Assembly (NCBI RefSeq): GCF_050003625.1
Contig: NC_134397.1
Span: 67,244,669-67,308,668, forward strand
Origin: Haematobia irritans
Taxonomy: Eukaryota; Arthropoda; Insecta; Diptera; Muscidae
Length of the DNA stretch: 64,000 nucleotides
Reading direction: 5' to 3'
Both the position numbers and the translations under genes were made by a program. The notes under the pieces are model-generated. The model was not told the origin of the DNA, did not search any database, and saw nothing but the letters and a program-made list of their open reading frames with translations. Positions 13,385 through 25,311 of the stretch are shown piece by piece (within the stretch, counting starts at the first letter, position 1; each line of letters starts with the position of its first letter).

Positions 13385-14955
13385 TCAACAAAAATAAAAT
13401 TTTGACAAAATTTTCTATAGAAATAAAATTTTGACTACATTTTCTATAGAAATAAAATTTTGACAAAATTTTCTATAGAACTAAAATTTTGACAAATTTT
13501 CTATAGAAATAAAATTTTGACAAAATTTTCTATAGTAATAAAATTTTGACAAAGCTTTCTATAGTAATACAATTTTGACAACATTTTTTATGGAAATAAA
13601 ATTTTGATAAATTTTTGACAAAATTTTCTATAGAAATAAAATTTTGACAAAATTTTCTATAGAAATAAACTTTTGACAACATTTTCTATAGAAATAAAAT
13701 TTTCTATAGAAATAAAATTTTGACAACATTTTCTATAGGAAAAAATTTTGACAAAATTCTCTATAGAAATAAAATCTGGACAAAATTTTCTATAGAAATA
13801 ATATTTTGACAACATTTTCTATGGTAATAAAATTTTGACAACGTTTTCTATAGAAATAAAATCTGGACAAAATTTTCTATAGAAATAAAATCTGGACAAA
13901 ATTTTCTATAGAAATAAAATTTTGACAAAAATTTCTATAGAAATAAAATTTTGACAAAATTTTCTATAGAAATAAAATTTTGACAAATTTTCTATAGAAA
14001 TAAAATTTTGACAAATTTTCTATAGAAATAAAATCTGGACAAAATTTTCTATAGAAATAAAATTTTGACAACATTTTCTGCAGAAATAAAATTTTTACAC
14101 AATTTTCTATAGAAATCAAATTTTTACAAAATTTTCTATAGAAATTAAATTTTGAAAAATAAAATCTGGACAACAATTTCTATAGAAATAAAATTTTGAC
14201 AAAATTTTCTACAGAAATAAAATTTTGACAAAATTTTCTATAGTAATAAACTTTTGACAACATTTTCTATAGAAATAAAATTTTTTATAGAAATAAAATT
14301 TTGACAACATTTTCTATAGGAAAAAATTTTGACAAAATTCTCTATAGAAATAAAATCTGGACAAAATTTTCTATAGAAATAATATTTTGACAAAATTTTC
14401 TATGGTAATAAAATTTTGACAACGTTTTCTATAGAAATAAAATCTGGACAAAATTTTCTATAGAAATAAAATCTGGACAAAATTTTCTATAGAAATAAAA
14501 TTTTGACAAAAATTTCTATAGAAATAAAATTTTGACAAAATTTTCTATAGAAATAAAATTTTGACAAATTTTCTATAGAAATAAAATTTTGACAAATTTT
14601 CTATAGAAATAAAATCTGGACAAAATTTTCTATAGAAATAAAATTTTGACAACATTTTCTGCAGAAATAAAATTTTTACACAATTTTCTATAGAAATCAA
14701 ATTTTTACAAAATTTTCTATAGAAATTAAATTTTGAAAAATTTTTTTATAGAAAAATTCAATAGAAATCAAATGTTGAAATAAATTTCTATAGAAATAAA
14801 ATTTTGACAAAATTTTCTATAGAAATAACATTTTTATAAAATTTTGTATTGAAATAAAATTTTGACAACATTTTCTATACAAATAAAATTTTAATAAAAT
14901 TTTCTATAGAAATAAAATCTGGACAAAATTTTCTATAGAAATAAAATTTTGGTGG
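13385..14955 (+). repeat. 29-bp satellite, main array
   Basis: About 54 units of GACAAAATTTTCTATAGAAA + TAAAATTTT, with exact 29-bp spacing of CTATAG (13415, 13444, 13473). Each unit contains the 12-bp palindrome TTTCTATAGAAA and two AAAATTTT palindromes. Variants (TCTGGAC for TTTTGAC) form higher-order structure. Confidence 0.95.
13577..14737 (+). repeat. 581-bp higher-order duplication in the satellite
   Basis: Variant landmarks recur exactly 581 bp apart: CTTTTGAC at 13670 and 14251, ATAGGA at 13735 and 14316, AATTTTCTATAGAAATC at 14101 and 14682. 581 is about 20 units of 29. The copies diverge near 14156/14737. This is a recent segmental duplication. Confidence 0.9.
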
Positions 14956-15572
14956 ATTATTTTTGACTATATGGACCAATATTTTTGTGATTGGCGATTG
15001 GCTATATATAACTATAGACCGATATGGACCAATTTTTGCATGGCTGTTAGCGGCCGTATACTAACGCAATGTACCAAATTTCAACCGAATCGGATGAATT
15101 TTGTTCCTCCAAGAGGTTCCGTAGGTTCGATCTGGGGATCGATTTATATGGCGGCTATATATAATTATGGACCGATATGGACCAATTTTTGCATGGTTGT
15201 TAGATACCCTATACTAACACCACGTACCATATTTCAACCGGATCAGATGAATTTTGCTGCTTCAAGAGGATCCGCAAGCCAAATATAGGGGTCGGTTCAT
15301 ATGGGGGCTATACGTGGTCCAATATGGCCCATTTGCAATGCCATCCGACCTACATCAATAACAACTTCTTGTACCAAGTTTCAAGTCGGTAGCTTCTTTC
15401 GTTCGGAAGTTAGCGTAATTTCAACAGACGGATGGACGGACGGACATGCTTAGATCGACTCAGTATTTTACCACGACCCGGAATATATATATACCTTGTG
15501 GGGTCTTAGAGCAATATTTCGATGTGGAATGACAAAGTTAATATACCTCCATCCTATGGTGGAGGGTATAAA
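14956..15572 (+). mobile_element. Family A element, 3' part
   Basis: The 153-bp array follows the satellite, then the tail with a GGATGGACGGACGGAC tract, 'GAATATATATATACC' and the end hairpin (CCTCCATCC / ATGGTGGAGGGTATA). Confidence 0.8.
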
Positions 15573-15735
15573 AATTAATAGTATCAATTAATTTGGTAAT
15601 TGCATCAATTTATTTTTTGATTGATTTTCAATTAATTTTTTAATTGATACTATCATCTCTGTGATTGAAGACATTTCAATTAAAAATTAATTGTATCAAA
15701 TAATTTCGTGATTGAATACAATTTTTTTTGAGTGT
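15573..15735. mobile_element. AATTAATT MITE fragment
   Basis: It shares 'TGATACTATCATC', 'GTGATTGAAGACATTTCAAT' and the poly-T 'TTTTTTTTGAGTGTA' end with other copies. Confidence 0.5.
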
Positions 15736-16659
15736 ATATTCCGTTTGCCATTCCGTTAATTTCTCTAGAACTTTAAACAATAAAGCCATTGTCAAAAGTC
15801 CTCCAGAAAAAAGTTTATCAACTTCTGGTCAAATCAAAGAATTTTTATATCAGAGAAATATGTCGTCAATGCTACACAAAGTAGCAATCGTATTTGATGA
15901 AAATGACATTTTTAAGCTTTCGACAAGATATTTCTAGTTTTGGTCTAGGATTCTTCAGATTCGACCTCGCTCTCTCCATTATAAATTATGCTATGAGAAA
16001 ATAAATCGAATATTAATTTTAACCACCACGTAAACACATGTAGTTATTTGCAATTGTTTCACATTTATATTTTAATATTTGATTACTTGCGATATTTGTG
16101 GTTATTGTATAAGCAGTGCATTTCAATTTACGACTAACATGTTCGATGTTCAATAAATAACAATTGACATTAATTGAATTATGTGACATGGCTATTAAGT
16201 CCCCGGGATTAATGTGTATATCACAAATGATTTTATTCATAGGAATATATATTTTTTTAACAAAGCCCTTTTCAAGTTTTCGCCAAAGTACTTGGATTTT
16301 TACTTAATTGAAACGATGCCACTATATTAAGTTGGGAAAGAGCTTATATTTGATTTAAACATAAACATGTGACCATAAGTTAAAGCAAATCGGATAAAAA
16401 TGGCAGCTTCCAAGTTCTCATCAAGTCAAATCGTGGAATTGGCTTATGTGTGAAAAAATATTTCCGTAATATTAAAAATAACGCAATATAAATTTTAGGA
16501 TTCGCAATTTACAAAATAAATTTTAATAATTTTTTAAAATTTTTTATTACAATTTTTAAAAATTTTTAATAATAAATTTTAGGATTCGCAATTTACAAAT
16601 TTCTTTAAAATAATGAAATTTTATTTAAAACAAATTTTATAATCTTTGCTTCAACAATT
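15736..16659. other. About 0.9 kb without recognised features
   Basis: AT-rich. A short self-similar stretch occurs at 16490-16640 ('TTAGGATTCGCAATTTACAA' twice). No gene is seen. Confidence 0.5.
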
Positions 16660-17292
16660 TTTATACCCACCACCATATAATTGTGATGGGGGTATAATAA
16701 GCTTGTCATTCCGTTTGTAACACATCGAAATATCCATTTCCGACTATATAGTATATATATTCTTGATCAAGGAGAAATTGTAAGACGACATAAGCATGTC
16801 CGTCTGTCTGTTGTAATCACCCTAGAGTCTTCAATAATGGCGCTATCATTCTGAAATTTGGCACAGATTCGTTTATTGTCTGCACACAGGTCAAGTTCGA
16901 AGATGGGCTATATCGGTAAAGGTTTTGATATAGCTGCCATATAAACAGATCCCCCGATTTAGGATCTTGATCTTCTAGGAACCATAGTTTTTATTCGATT
17001 TGCCTGAAATTGGAAATCTAGAGGTACTTTAGGACCACAAAAAGATGCGCCGAAAATGGTGTGTTTCGGTCCATGTTACTTCTTGGGCTTCTAGAAACCA
17101 CTGTTTTTATCCGATTTTCCTATAACCTGATGTCAAGAGATATTATTGATGCGAGTATGGTGAGTATCGGTGCATGTTTTTATAAATACCGAGAATATAT
17201 ATACTTTATGGGGTCTTAGAGCAATATTTCGATGTGTTACAAACGGAATGACAAAGTAAATATACCCCCCATCTTATAGGGTGGGTATAAAA
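16660..17292. mobile_element. Chimeric element with a 3' end at both sides (C reversed, A forward)
   Basis: The left side is a reversed C terminus (TATACCCACCACCATATAA, then the reversed tail and two C-like units). The right side from about 17190 is a forward A tail ('CTTTATGGGGTCTTAGAGCA') ending in GTGGGTATAAAA. Neither leader is present, so two different tails are joined head-to-head. Confidence 0.65.
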
Positions 17293-17749
17293 AAGAATCA
17301 TAGGCGCCACTACACCGTAACATAATGCATTCTTAGTTGAATTGTACAAAGATCAGTTTCACTATGGTCCTTCTTTTCTATGCAACAACACATTTTATTT
17401 TTGTAGATGTTCCAACATTCTTGTGGATTGTCTCATATGTTTATTGCTTTTGTGACGTTTCGTATGTCGTATGTCACACATTTACTGATAACAGTGTGTA
17501 CCATAGGTGTTAGTTCTTAACCCCTTGGCAAGTAATTTACTCTCAATGTTTGTATATTCATAAGTTTTTCCTTATCTTTATTGACCATTTGTCCGTCTGT
17601 TTTTATTTAACGATAAGTGTGAAATGTGTTACGTACATTTAACCGTCGACATATATCGTAAAATAGCTTTTGCATAAACAAATAAATCCTTTTTTTTGTT
17701 GTTTTTCGTGCAATACAATTTACATGCAATGCTGAGGTGAGTGAGTTTT
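17293..17749. other. Spacer without recognised features
   Basis: No repeat family or gene is seen. Confidence 0.4.
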
Positions 17750-19215
17750 AACAAGTATATACAGCAGTAAGTTCGGCCGGGCCGAATCTTAAATACCCAC
17801 CACCATGAACCAAATATTAGGGTTTCCTTTGAAATTTCAGGAGGGCTTGAGGACTTGAGGACATAACCCGAAGATAAATTTAAAGATTTCACCTATGAGG
17901 GCTATATCAGATTCTGGATTTATAAGAACCATTTTTGTTTGAGGTTTAGAGGAATCATTAACATCTCTTGTAAGTGTGCAAGAAAATTATAAAATAACGT
18001 CTTGATTTGAAATCTTAAATCTGTAGAAGTAAAATCTGGAAATTTTACATTGAGTTTCAAGCAATTTTCATGATCAGTGCGCCTTCTACACCCTCAAGAA
18101 GTGAAGTCGGTCTATATGGAGGCATTACCAAGTGGACCGATAAAAACTTAATCCGATACACGTTTTTGTGAGCCTAAAATACCAGAATATTTACAATTTC
18201 AGGCATATCAGATAAAAACTACGGTTTCTAGAAACCCAAGGAGTTAAATCGGGAGATCGTTCTTATGGGGGCTATACTAAAATATGGACCGATACTCACC
18301 ATTTTCGGCACACCTCTTTGTGACCCGAAAATACCTCTAGATTTCCAATTTCTGGCAAATAGGATAAAAACTTCGGATTCTAGAAGCCCAAGAAGTAAAA
18401 TTGGGGAATCTGTCTATATGGGGGCTATACCAAAATATGGATCGATACTCACCATTTTCGGCACACCCCTTTATGGTCCTAAAATACCTCTAGATTTCCA
18501 ATTTCAGACAAATTGGATAAAAACTGCGGTTTCTATAAGCCCAAGAAGTAAAATCGGGAGATCGGTCTATATGGGGGCTATACCATAATATGGACCGATA
18601 CTCACAATTTTTGGCACACGTATTTGTGGTCCTACAATACCTCTAGATTTTCAATTTCAGGTAAATTGAATAAAAACTGCGGTTTCTATAAGCCCAAGAA
18701 GTAAAATCGGGAGATCGGTCTATATGGGGGATATACCAAAATATGGACCGATACTCACAATTTTTGGCACACGTATTTGTGGTCCTACAATACCTCTAGA
18801 TTTCCAATTTCGGATAAATTGAATAAAAACTGCGGTTTCTATAAGCCCAAGAAGTAAAATCGGGAGATCGGTCTATATGGGGGCTATACCAAAATATGGA
18901 CCGATACTCACAATTTTTGGCACACGTATTTGTGGTCCTACAATACCTCTAGATTTCCAATTTCAGGTAAATTGAATAAAAACTGCGGTTTCTATAAGCC
19001 CAAGAATTAAAATCGGGAGATCGGTCTATATGGGGGCTATACCAAAATATGGACCGATACTCACAATTTTTGGCACACGTATTTCTGGTCCTACAATACC
19101 TCTAGATTATAAATTTCAGGTAAATTGAATAAAAACTGCGGTTTCTATTAGCCCAAGAAGTAAAATCGGGAGATCGGTCTATATGGGGTCTATACTAAAA
19201 CGTGGACCGATACTC
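17750..19215 (+). mobile_element. Family C element: leader and array
   Basis: The leader is ACAAGTATATACAGCAGTAA, TTCGGCCGGGCCGAA hairpin and TACCCACCACCATGAACC. About seven 153-bp units follow (GGGGG markers at 18573, 18726, 18879 and so on) with 'GACCGATACTCAC' and 'CCTCTAGATTTCCAATTTCA'. It stops at 19215 in mid-unit and switches orientation. Confidence 0.8.
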
Positions 19216-19930
19216 ACCATTTTGTCTGTCTGTCTGTTGTAATCACGCTACAGTCTTCAATAATAAAACAATCGTGCTGAAATTTTGCACAAACTCATCT
19301 TTTGTCTGCAGACAGGTCAAGTTCGAAGATGGACTACATCGGTCCAGGTTTTGATATAGTCCCCATACAAACCGACCTCCCGATTTGAGGTTTTGGGCTT
19401 ATAGAAACCGTAGTTTTTATGCAATTTGCCTGAAATTGGAAATCTAAAAGTATTTTAAGACCACAAAGAGGTGTGCCAAAAATGGTGAGTATCGGTCCAT
19501 GTTTTGGCATAGCCCCCATATAGACCGATCTCCCGATCTTACTTCTTGGGCTTCTAGAAACCGTAGTTTTTATGCAATTTGCCTGAAATTGGAAACCTAA
19601 AGATATTCTAGGACCACAAAGAAGTGTGCCAAAAATGGTGAGTATCGGTTCAAAGGTTAGGTTAGGTGGCAGCCCGATGTATCAGGCTCACTTAGACTAT
19701 TCAGTACATTGTGATACCACAGTGGCGAACTTCTCTCTTATCACTGAGTGCTGCCCGATTCCATGTTAAGCTCAATGACAAGGGACCTCCTTTTTATAGC
19801 CGAGTCCGAACGGCGTTCCACATTACAGTGAAACCACTTAGAGAAGCCTTGAAACCCTCAGAAATGTCACCAGCATTACGTAGGTGGGATAATCCACCGT
19901 TGAAAAACTTTTTGGTGTTCGGTCGAAGCA

Positions 19931-19941
19931 GGAATCGAACC
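19931..19941 (-). promoter_or_regulatory. SINE Pol III B box
   Basis: The reverse strand reads GGTTCGATTCC, an exact match to the B-box consensus GGTTCGANTCC. Confidence 0.9.
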
Positions 19942-19974
19942 CACGACCTTGTGTATGCAAGGCGGGCATGCTAA

Positions 19975-19985
19975 CCATTGCACCA
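19975..19985 (-). promoter_or_regulatory. SINE Pol III A box
   Basis: The reverse strand reads TGGTGCAATGG, close to the tRNA A-box consensus TRGYNNARNGG, 34 bp upstream of the B box in the SINE's own sense. Confidence 0.85.
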
Positions 19986-20275
19986 CGGTGGCTCCCACGG
20001 TTCATGCTTTGCTATAGCCCTCATATAGACCGATCTCCCGATTTTATTTCTTGGGCTTATACAAACCGTAGTTTTTATTCAATTTGCCTCAAATTGTAAA
20101 CCTAGAGGTATTCTGGGACCACAAAGAGGTGTGCCAAAAATGGTGAGTACGGGTCCATGGTTTGGTATAGCCCCAACATAGACCGATCTCCCGATTTTAT
20201 TTATTGGGCTTATACAAACCGTAGTTTTTATTCAATTTGCCTTAAATTGTAAATCTAGAGGTATTTTAAGACCCT

Positions 20276-21256
20276 AACAAGTATATACGGCCGTAAGTTC
20301 GGCCAGGCTGAATCTTATGTACCCTCCACCATGGATTGCGTAGAAATTCTATGAAAAACTGTCATTCGCAATCGAATTACTTGGGTTGTGGTATCTTAAA
20401 ACTTGTTAACATCGTTTTCTAAATTGTGAGTTAGTCCATACGTGGTAGAGAGCCAGAATTGAAATATGGGGGTCGCTAATATGGGGGCTATATACAATTA
20501 TGAACTTGATATGGACGAATTTTTGTGTGATTGGGGATCGATTTATCTGAGGGCTATATATAACTATAGACCGATATGGACCTAGTTAGGCATGGTTGTT
20601 AACGGTCATATACTAGCACAATGTACCAAATTTCAACTGACTCGGATGACATTTGCTCCTCCAAGAGGCTCCAAAACCAAATCCGGGGACCCGTTTATAT
20701 GGGGGCTATATATAATTATGGACTGATATGAACCAATTCCTGCATGGTTATTAGATACCACATACTAACATCACGTATCAAATTCCAACCGAATCGGATG
20801 AATTTTGCTCTTCCAAGGGGCTCCGGAGGTCAAATCTGGGGATCGGTTTATATGGGGGCTATATATAATTATGGACCGATTTCGACCAATTTTTGCATGG
20901 GTTTTATGAGGCCATATATTAACATCACGTATCAAATTCCAACTGAATCGGATGAATTTTGCTCTTCCAAGGTGCTCCGGAGGTGAAATCTGGTGATCGG
21001 TTTATATATAATTATGTACCGATGCGGACCGTTTTTTGCATGGTCATTAGAGACCATGTACTAACGCCATGTACCAAATTCCAGCCGGATCGGATGAAAT
21101 TTGCTTCTCTTAGGGGCTCCGCAAGCCAAATCGGGGGATCGTTTTATATGGGGGCTATATGTAATTATGGACCGATTTGGACCAATTTTTGCATGGTTGT
21201 TAGAGATCATATGCTGACACCATGTACCAAATTTCCTATGGTGGAGGGTATAAAAA
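20276..21256 (+). mobile_element. Family A element with shortened tail
   Basis: The leader (AACAAGTATATACGGCCGTA), no satellite, and about five 153-bp units. The array jumps from 'CATGTACCAAATTTC' directly to the last 20 bases 'CTATGGTGGAGGGTATAAAA'. The rest of the tail is deleted, which shows that the terminal hairpin and tail body can be separated. Confidence 0.75.
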
Positions 21257-21584
21257 GGTATGCTGAAAATAATGAGTATATGTCCATGTTTTGATATAGC
21301 CCCCATATAGATCTGTCTCCAGATTTTACTTCTTGGGCGTATAGAAACCGTAGTTTTTATCCAATTTGCATGAAAGTTGAAATATAGAATTATTTTAGGC
21401 CCATAAGGAGGTGTGCTGAAAGGGTGAGTATCGGTCCATATTTTAGTATAGCTCTCATAAGACGGATCTCTCGATTTAAGTCCTTGGGTTTCTAGAAACA
21501 GTAGTTTTTATCCGATTTGACTGAAATTATAAATATACTGGTATTTTAAACTCACAAAAACGTGTGTCGGATAAGGCCTCCATA

Positions 21585-22557
21585 CACCCTCACAAAAAAT
21601 CGCTTCTGTAACATATACTCCCAAACATATTTTGCTTCAAGCATATACATTTTTGGGTATTGCCCAAACATTTATATGTTTGATCTCTACCAATATATAA
21701 TATGTTTGAAGGCATATTGGTCTAAACAATATATGTTTGGGTAGTCTAAGTTCCAAACATTTTGTATTTTTGCATCCAAATTCAATAATGTTGTCTTCCA
21801 AAAAACCATATGTTATTATGTGACCATATAATATGTTTGGAAGCATTTTGCACCCAAAAATATTATATGCTTAAAAAAAATTCTCCCAAACAATATTGTG
21901 CTCAAAATTTTATTTATTTATTTATATATTTACAATCATAATGAATTATGGAAATAAACAGGTAATATAGGTGCTAACAACATAGGTTTTCGACCTGAAT
22001 GCTCAAAATTTTGTTTCTAATTGTATATTCCCTCACATCTTTCTCACTTCCACGAGCTTTTTTAGCTCTTAGCACCTTTTTCTGTAATACAAACCTTGTA
22101 GAAGAAATTATTGAATTTTATGATTTTTTTTATTTTAATTTTACCTTTTGCCGGACGGGGATTCGAACAGCGGACCACACAGTTTGTAAGGATCAAAGAA
22201 GTAGCTGATCAATTGCCCAAGGGAAAATAAAATGTTAATTTTTTAATAACAAGCAACAACCACCAACTTAATTCAATATCGCTCTCTGTTAAATAGCGCT
22301 CCAAGCTACTAAACACATATATGTTTATAGGCTATTTCTAAATTAATATATGTTTGCATCCAAGCATATTATATTTACAAACATTTTATGTCCCAAACAT
22401 AATATGTTCTAACATATTAACATATATGTCCCAAACATGTTATGCTAGTTTATGAACATTATATGCTTGCACTCAAAAATATGGTGTTTAAAAATTTGTG
22501 TTCCAAACATATAATGTTTATAGCCAAACATATGAAAAACAGTCTCTTTCAACCGTG
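21585..22557. mobile_element. ATATGTTTGG-rich DNA element with TA duplication
   Basis: It interrupts C at 'CCTCCATATAGACCG'. The ends are CACCCTCAC and AACCGTG, flanked by TA (21583-21584, 22558-22559). Both subterminal regions are packed with 'CCAAACATAT/ATATGTTTGG' motifs (21610-21890 and 22310-22540). About 400 bp of other sequence lies between. No transposase is visible, so it is non-autonomous. Confidence 0.65.
22159..22169 (-). promoter_or_regulatory. B-box-like motif inside a DNA element
   Basis: The reverse strand TGTTCGAATCC is one mismatch from GGTTCGANTCC. No convincing A box or cloverleaf was found, so it may be a relic of a tRNA-derived element. Confidence 0.35.
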
Positions 22558-22842
22558 TATAGACCGATTTCACTTCTTGAGGGTATATTTATGCTCTTGT
22601 CATGAAAATTGCTTGAAACGAAATGTAAAATTTCCAGATTTAGTAGTCATTTAAATAATGGGGGATGAAAATCTACAGATTTTAGATTTCAAATCAAAGG
22701 GTTATTTCATCATTTTCTTGCACACTTACAAGAGATGTTAATGATTTAATGATGGTTCTTGTAAATCCAGAATCTGATATAGACTTCATAGGTAAAATCT
22801 TTAAATTTATCTTCGGGAAGTGTACTGGTTGAACTGCTCTGC

Positions 22843-25021
22843 TTGGTAGAATATCTGTCATCGAATCCCCTGAGATTTTCAAAGGATTTTAACAACTTGA
22901 GCGATGTACTGAAATATGAACAATTGTTTGGTTCGGCATTTTCTAAACATGATATAATATTTCTGGCCTATAACTGGCAAATCTCGAGAAATTCTGGGTG
23001 TCATGATACATTTACCTATAGAGATTTTAAGCATATAAATCTAAGTGACCTGGAACATGACTTATATACGATAGACTGGGATGAAATTTATTCCATCACG
23101 ACACTGGCTGGAAAACTTGATTTACTAACCACCAATGTCAAATTTCTGTATGATAAGCATATCAAAGTTAAACGTAAACTAAATAAAAGTGACTCGAAGC
23201 CTTGGTTTAATAGAGATATCAAATCGCTAATCACACATCGTGAGTTAGCTTACAGACTGTGGAAGCGATATAAAACCCCCTCTTATTATGAGGCATTCAA
23301 ATCTGCTCGACGTGCTGTAACAAATAAAATACCCCAACAAAAACTAGCGTACTATGAAAACAAATTTGGTAATGCCATCAGTAGCAAACAAAAATGGAAA
23401 GAGATTCGGAAAATCGGCCTAATAAAACACGAAGAGCATGCAGTAAATGTCGACCTAAACGATCTTAACTTGAAATTTGTCAGTACACCAACAACTATCG
23501 TGAATCGAGAAGTACCCTTGGAGCATAGCACCATGCCCGAGCCTGAATTCGGTCTTGCTTTCAACCTTGTAACGCAATCAGAGGTCTATAAAGCTGTAAT
23601 GTCAGTGACTTCAAATGCCGTTGGATATGATGACATTCATCCAAAATTTGTTAGAATTATCCTGCCACATATTCTGTTGTACATTACACATGTTTTCAAT
23701 ACTGCTATAATGACCAGCAGTTTTCCTTCTAGTTGGAAAATCGCAAAAATACTCCCAATACCAAAGGGTAATGGAGAGTTTCGCCCTATAGCTATACTGC
23801 CCTACCTATCTAAAGTCTTCGAGAGGATTATTCACAACCAGCTTCAGAGCTATGTTGCTGCAAATAATTTACTAACTTCGAGACAATCTGGTTTTAGACC
23901 AAATCACAGCTGCATTACTGCACTCACTGATGTGGTAGAGACAATTCGAGCTGGGCTTGACAACAATGAAATTGGTTTCCTAATTTTGCTTGATCACTCC
24001 AAGGCATTTGATAGTGTTTGCCACACAATACTTACTGAAAAACTGAGACGAAATGTTGGCCTCACTGAAACGGCAATACGTTTACTGATATCATATCTGT
24101 CACAACGATCGCAATACACAACGGATGGAACTAACAACTCTTTACTCCTTCCACTGCCAAGGGGGGTACCGCAAGGATCAATCCTTGGACCCCTCCTCTA
24201 CTCAATATACTCGAATGATCTACCTGACCAAATTAAGCATAATCATATTCAAATGTACGCTGATGACGTACAGCTTTACTCCTCATGCAAACTGAATTCC
24301 ATTGCGACTAGTGTATCGAATCTTAACGCAGACCTGCAACGAATACTGAATTGGGCCTCAAAGAACTGTTTAATACTTAACCCTAATAAGTCGAAGGCAA
24401 TTCTAATCCGAAACAGAAATGTTGACATAGGAGATAACGTCAACATTTATTTAGGATCCACACAAATTGAAATTGTGGTCTGACCATATTTCTTCAACCT
24501 GTGGAAAAGTATATTCAATGCTTAGAAATCTGTGGACTACCCAACACTTCACACCACTGAATATTAGAATACAGTTAGTAAAAAGCTACATATTACCAAC
24601 CTTACTGTATGCTTCTGAAGTATTCGCTGATATAAATACAACTGACAAAAGAAAACTTCAAACTACTTTTAACAATGCAGTACGATATGCTTTTGGTTTG
24701 AGACGATTTGACAGAGTCTCACAATACTCATTACTGATGCTGAAGTTGCCATTGGAAAGATACTTAATTTGCAAATCATTAGTATTGTTACATAAAATAA
24801 TTCACACCAGTAAACCTTCATATCTATATGCCAACCTGATGTTCGCCCGATCATCAAGAGGAAAAAACATTATACAAATCGCACACCGTCGTCACTCATC
24901 AGAAAGACATTTTTTTATTAGTACGATCCGTCTCTGGAATCAACTCCCTAATGAGCTGCAGCTAATAACTAATACACAACGGTTCAAGAGGAATATTCTG
25001 GAATATTATTCAATCATGTGA
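22843..25021 (+). pseudogene. LINE ORF2: reverse transcriptase, broken
   Basis: The open frame from 22843 runs to a stop at 24483, and the C-terminal part continues in another frame from 24467 to 25021. The first about 15 codons derive from flanking C sequence, so this is not a native start. Residues about 30-40 (SKHDIIFLAY) look like the end of the AP-endonuclease domain. Reverse transcriptase motifs follow: FRPIAILPYLSKVFERI, QSGFRPNHSC, LLDHSKAFDSV, GVPQGSILGPLL (from 24163, residue 441) and the catalytic YADD (24256-24267, residues 472-475). Just after GSTQIEIV the frame shifts, and the usual 'LG..F...L.W' stretch before WSDHI is missing, so there is a small deletion as well as a frameshift. 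The catalytic core is intact, but the element cannot make a full protein. Clade is inferred from motif style. Confidence 0.85.
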
Positions 25022-25243
25022 AATATTTTAATATTGGGGACGCTAAATTTTCTTTTTTCACACTAATACACTTTAGAATATTGTTATGTATACTTATATG
25101 TTATTTTAATTAAATTTAATTTAATACATATTAATAACAATACTGTAATAATCTAACCATGTTACTCCAGTACTATAATTTATAAGATGTAATCTTGTTG
25201 TACTGGAAATACCATTCAATAAATGAAATGAAATGAAACTATA
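22887..25243 (+). mobile_element. 5'-truncated CR1/Daphne-like LINE
   Basis: A non-LTR retrotransposon inserted into C after 'GATTTTCAAAGGA'. It lacks ORF1 and most of the endonuclease. The 3' UTR (25022-25240) ends in an AAATGAAATGAAATGAAA tandem tail, as in CR1/L2-type LINEs that end in short repeats rather than poly(A). Confidence 0.85.
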
Positions 25244-25311
25244 ATATTTGATTCATGGTGGTGGGTATTTAAGATTCGGCCCGGCCGAACTTACTGCTGT
25301 GTATACTTGTT

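Larger units (their letters stand above)
19653..19997 (-). mobile_element. tRNA-derived SINE, copy 1 (full length)
   Basis: In its own sense it starts GGGAGCCACCGTGGTGCAAT, a tRNA-like head with A box TGGTGCAATGG, CTTGCATAC in the anticodon-loop position (TGC, tRNA-Ala-like) and B box GGTTCGATTCC. A body of about 200 bp follows, and the last 60-70 bp match the 3' end of the LINE at 49741. It ends in (CCTAA)n. A 7-bp duplication CGGTTCA flanks it (19646-19652, 19998-20004). SINEs have no protein and are copied by a partner LINE's reverse transcriptase. Confidence 0.9.
19216..20275 (-). mobile_element. Family C tail and array, reversed
   Basis: It begins within the reversed tail (TGTCTGTCTGTCTGTTGTAA) and continues as reversed 153-bp units. 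It carries a SINE at 19653-19997 and ends in mid-unit where an A leader starts at 20276. With 17750-19215 it forms a large imperfect inverted repeat. Confidence 0.75.
21257..25311 (-). mobile_element. Family C element, reversed, with nested MITE and LINE
   Basis: The reversed C array is at 21257-21584, a TA-flanked element at 21585-22557, C leader-proximal sequence at 22558-22886, a LINE at 22887-25243 and the C leader at 25244-25311 (ends in reversed ACAAGTATACACAGCAGTAA). Left and right parts are colinear with the uninterrupted C copy at 17750. Confidence 0.75.

Noticed and set aside
13385..14955. Regular 29-bp repeats, considered as a CRISPR array
   Set aside because: Units are contiguous with no spacers, the genome is eukaryotic and no cas genes exist. 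It is a satellite.
19923..19996. A genuine tRNA-Ala gene
   Set aside because: A tRNA-like head with A and B boxes, but fused to a SINE body and LINE tail, present in several copies and flanked by a target duplication.
22843..22886. Native start of the LINE protein at 22843
   Set aside because: This stretch matches family C leader-proximal sequence (compare 61690-61800), and the first codon is TTG. The LINE is 5'-truncated and begins near 22887.
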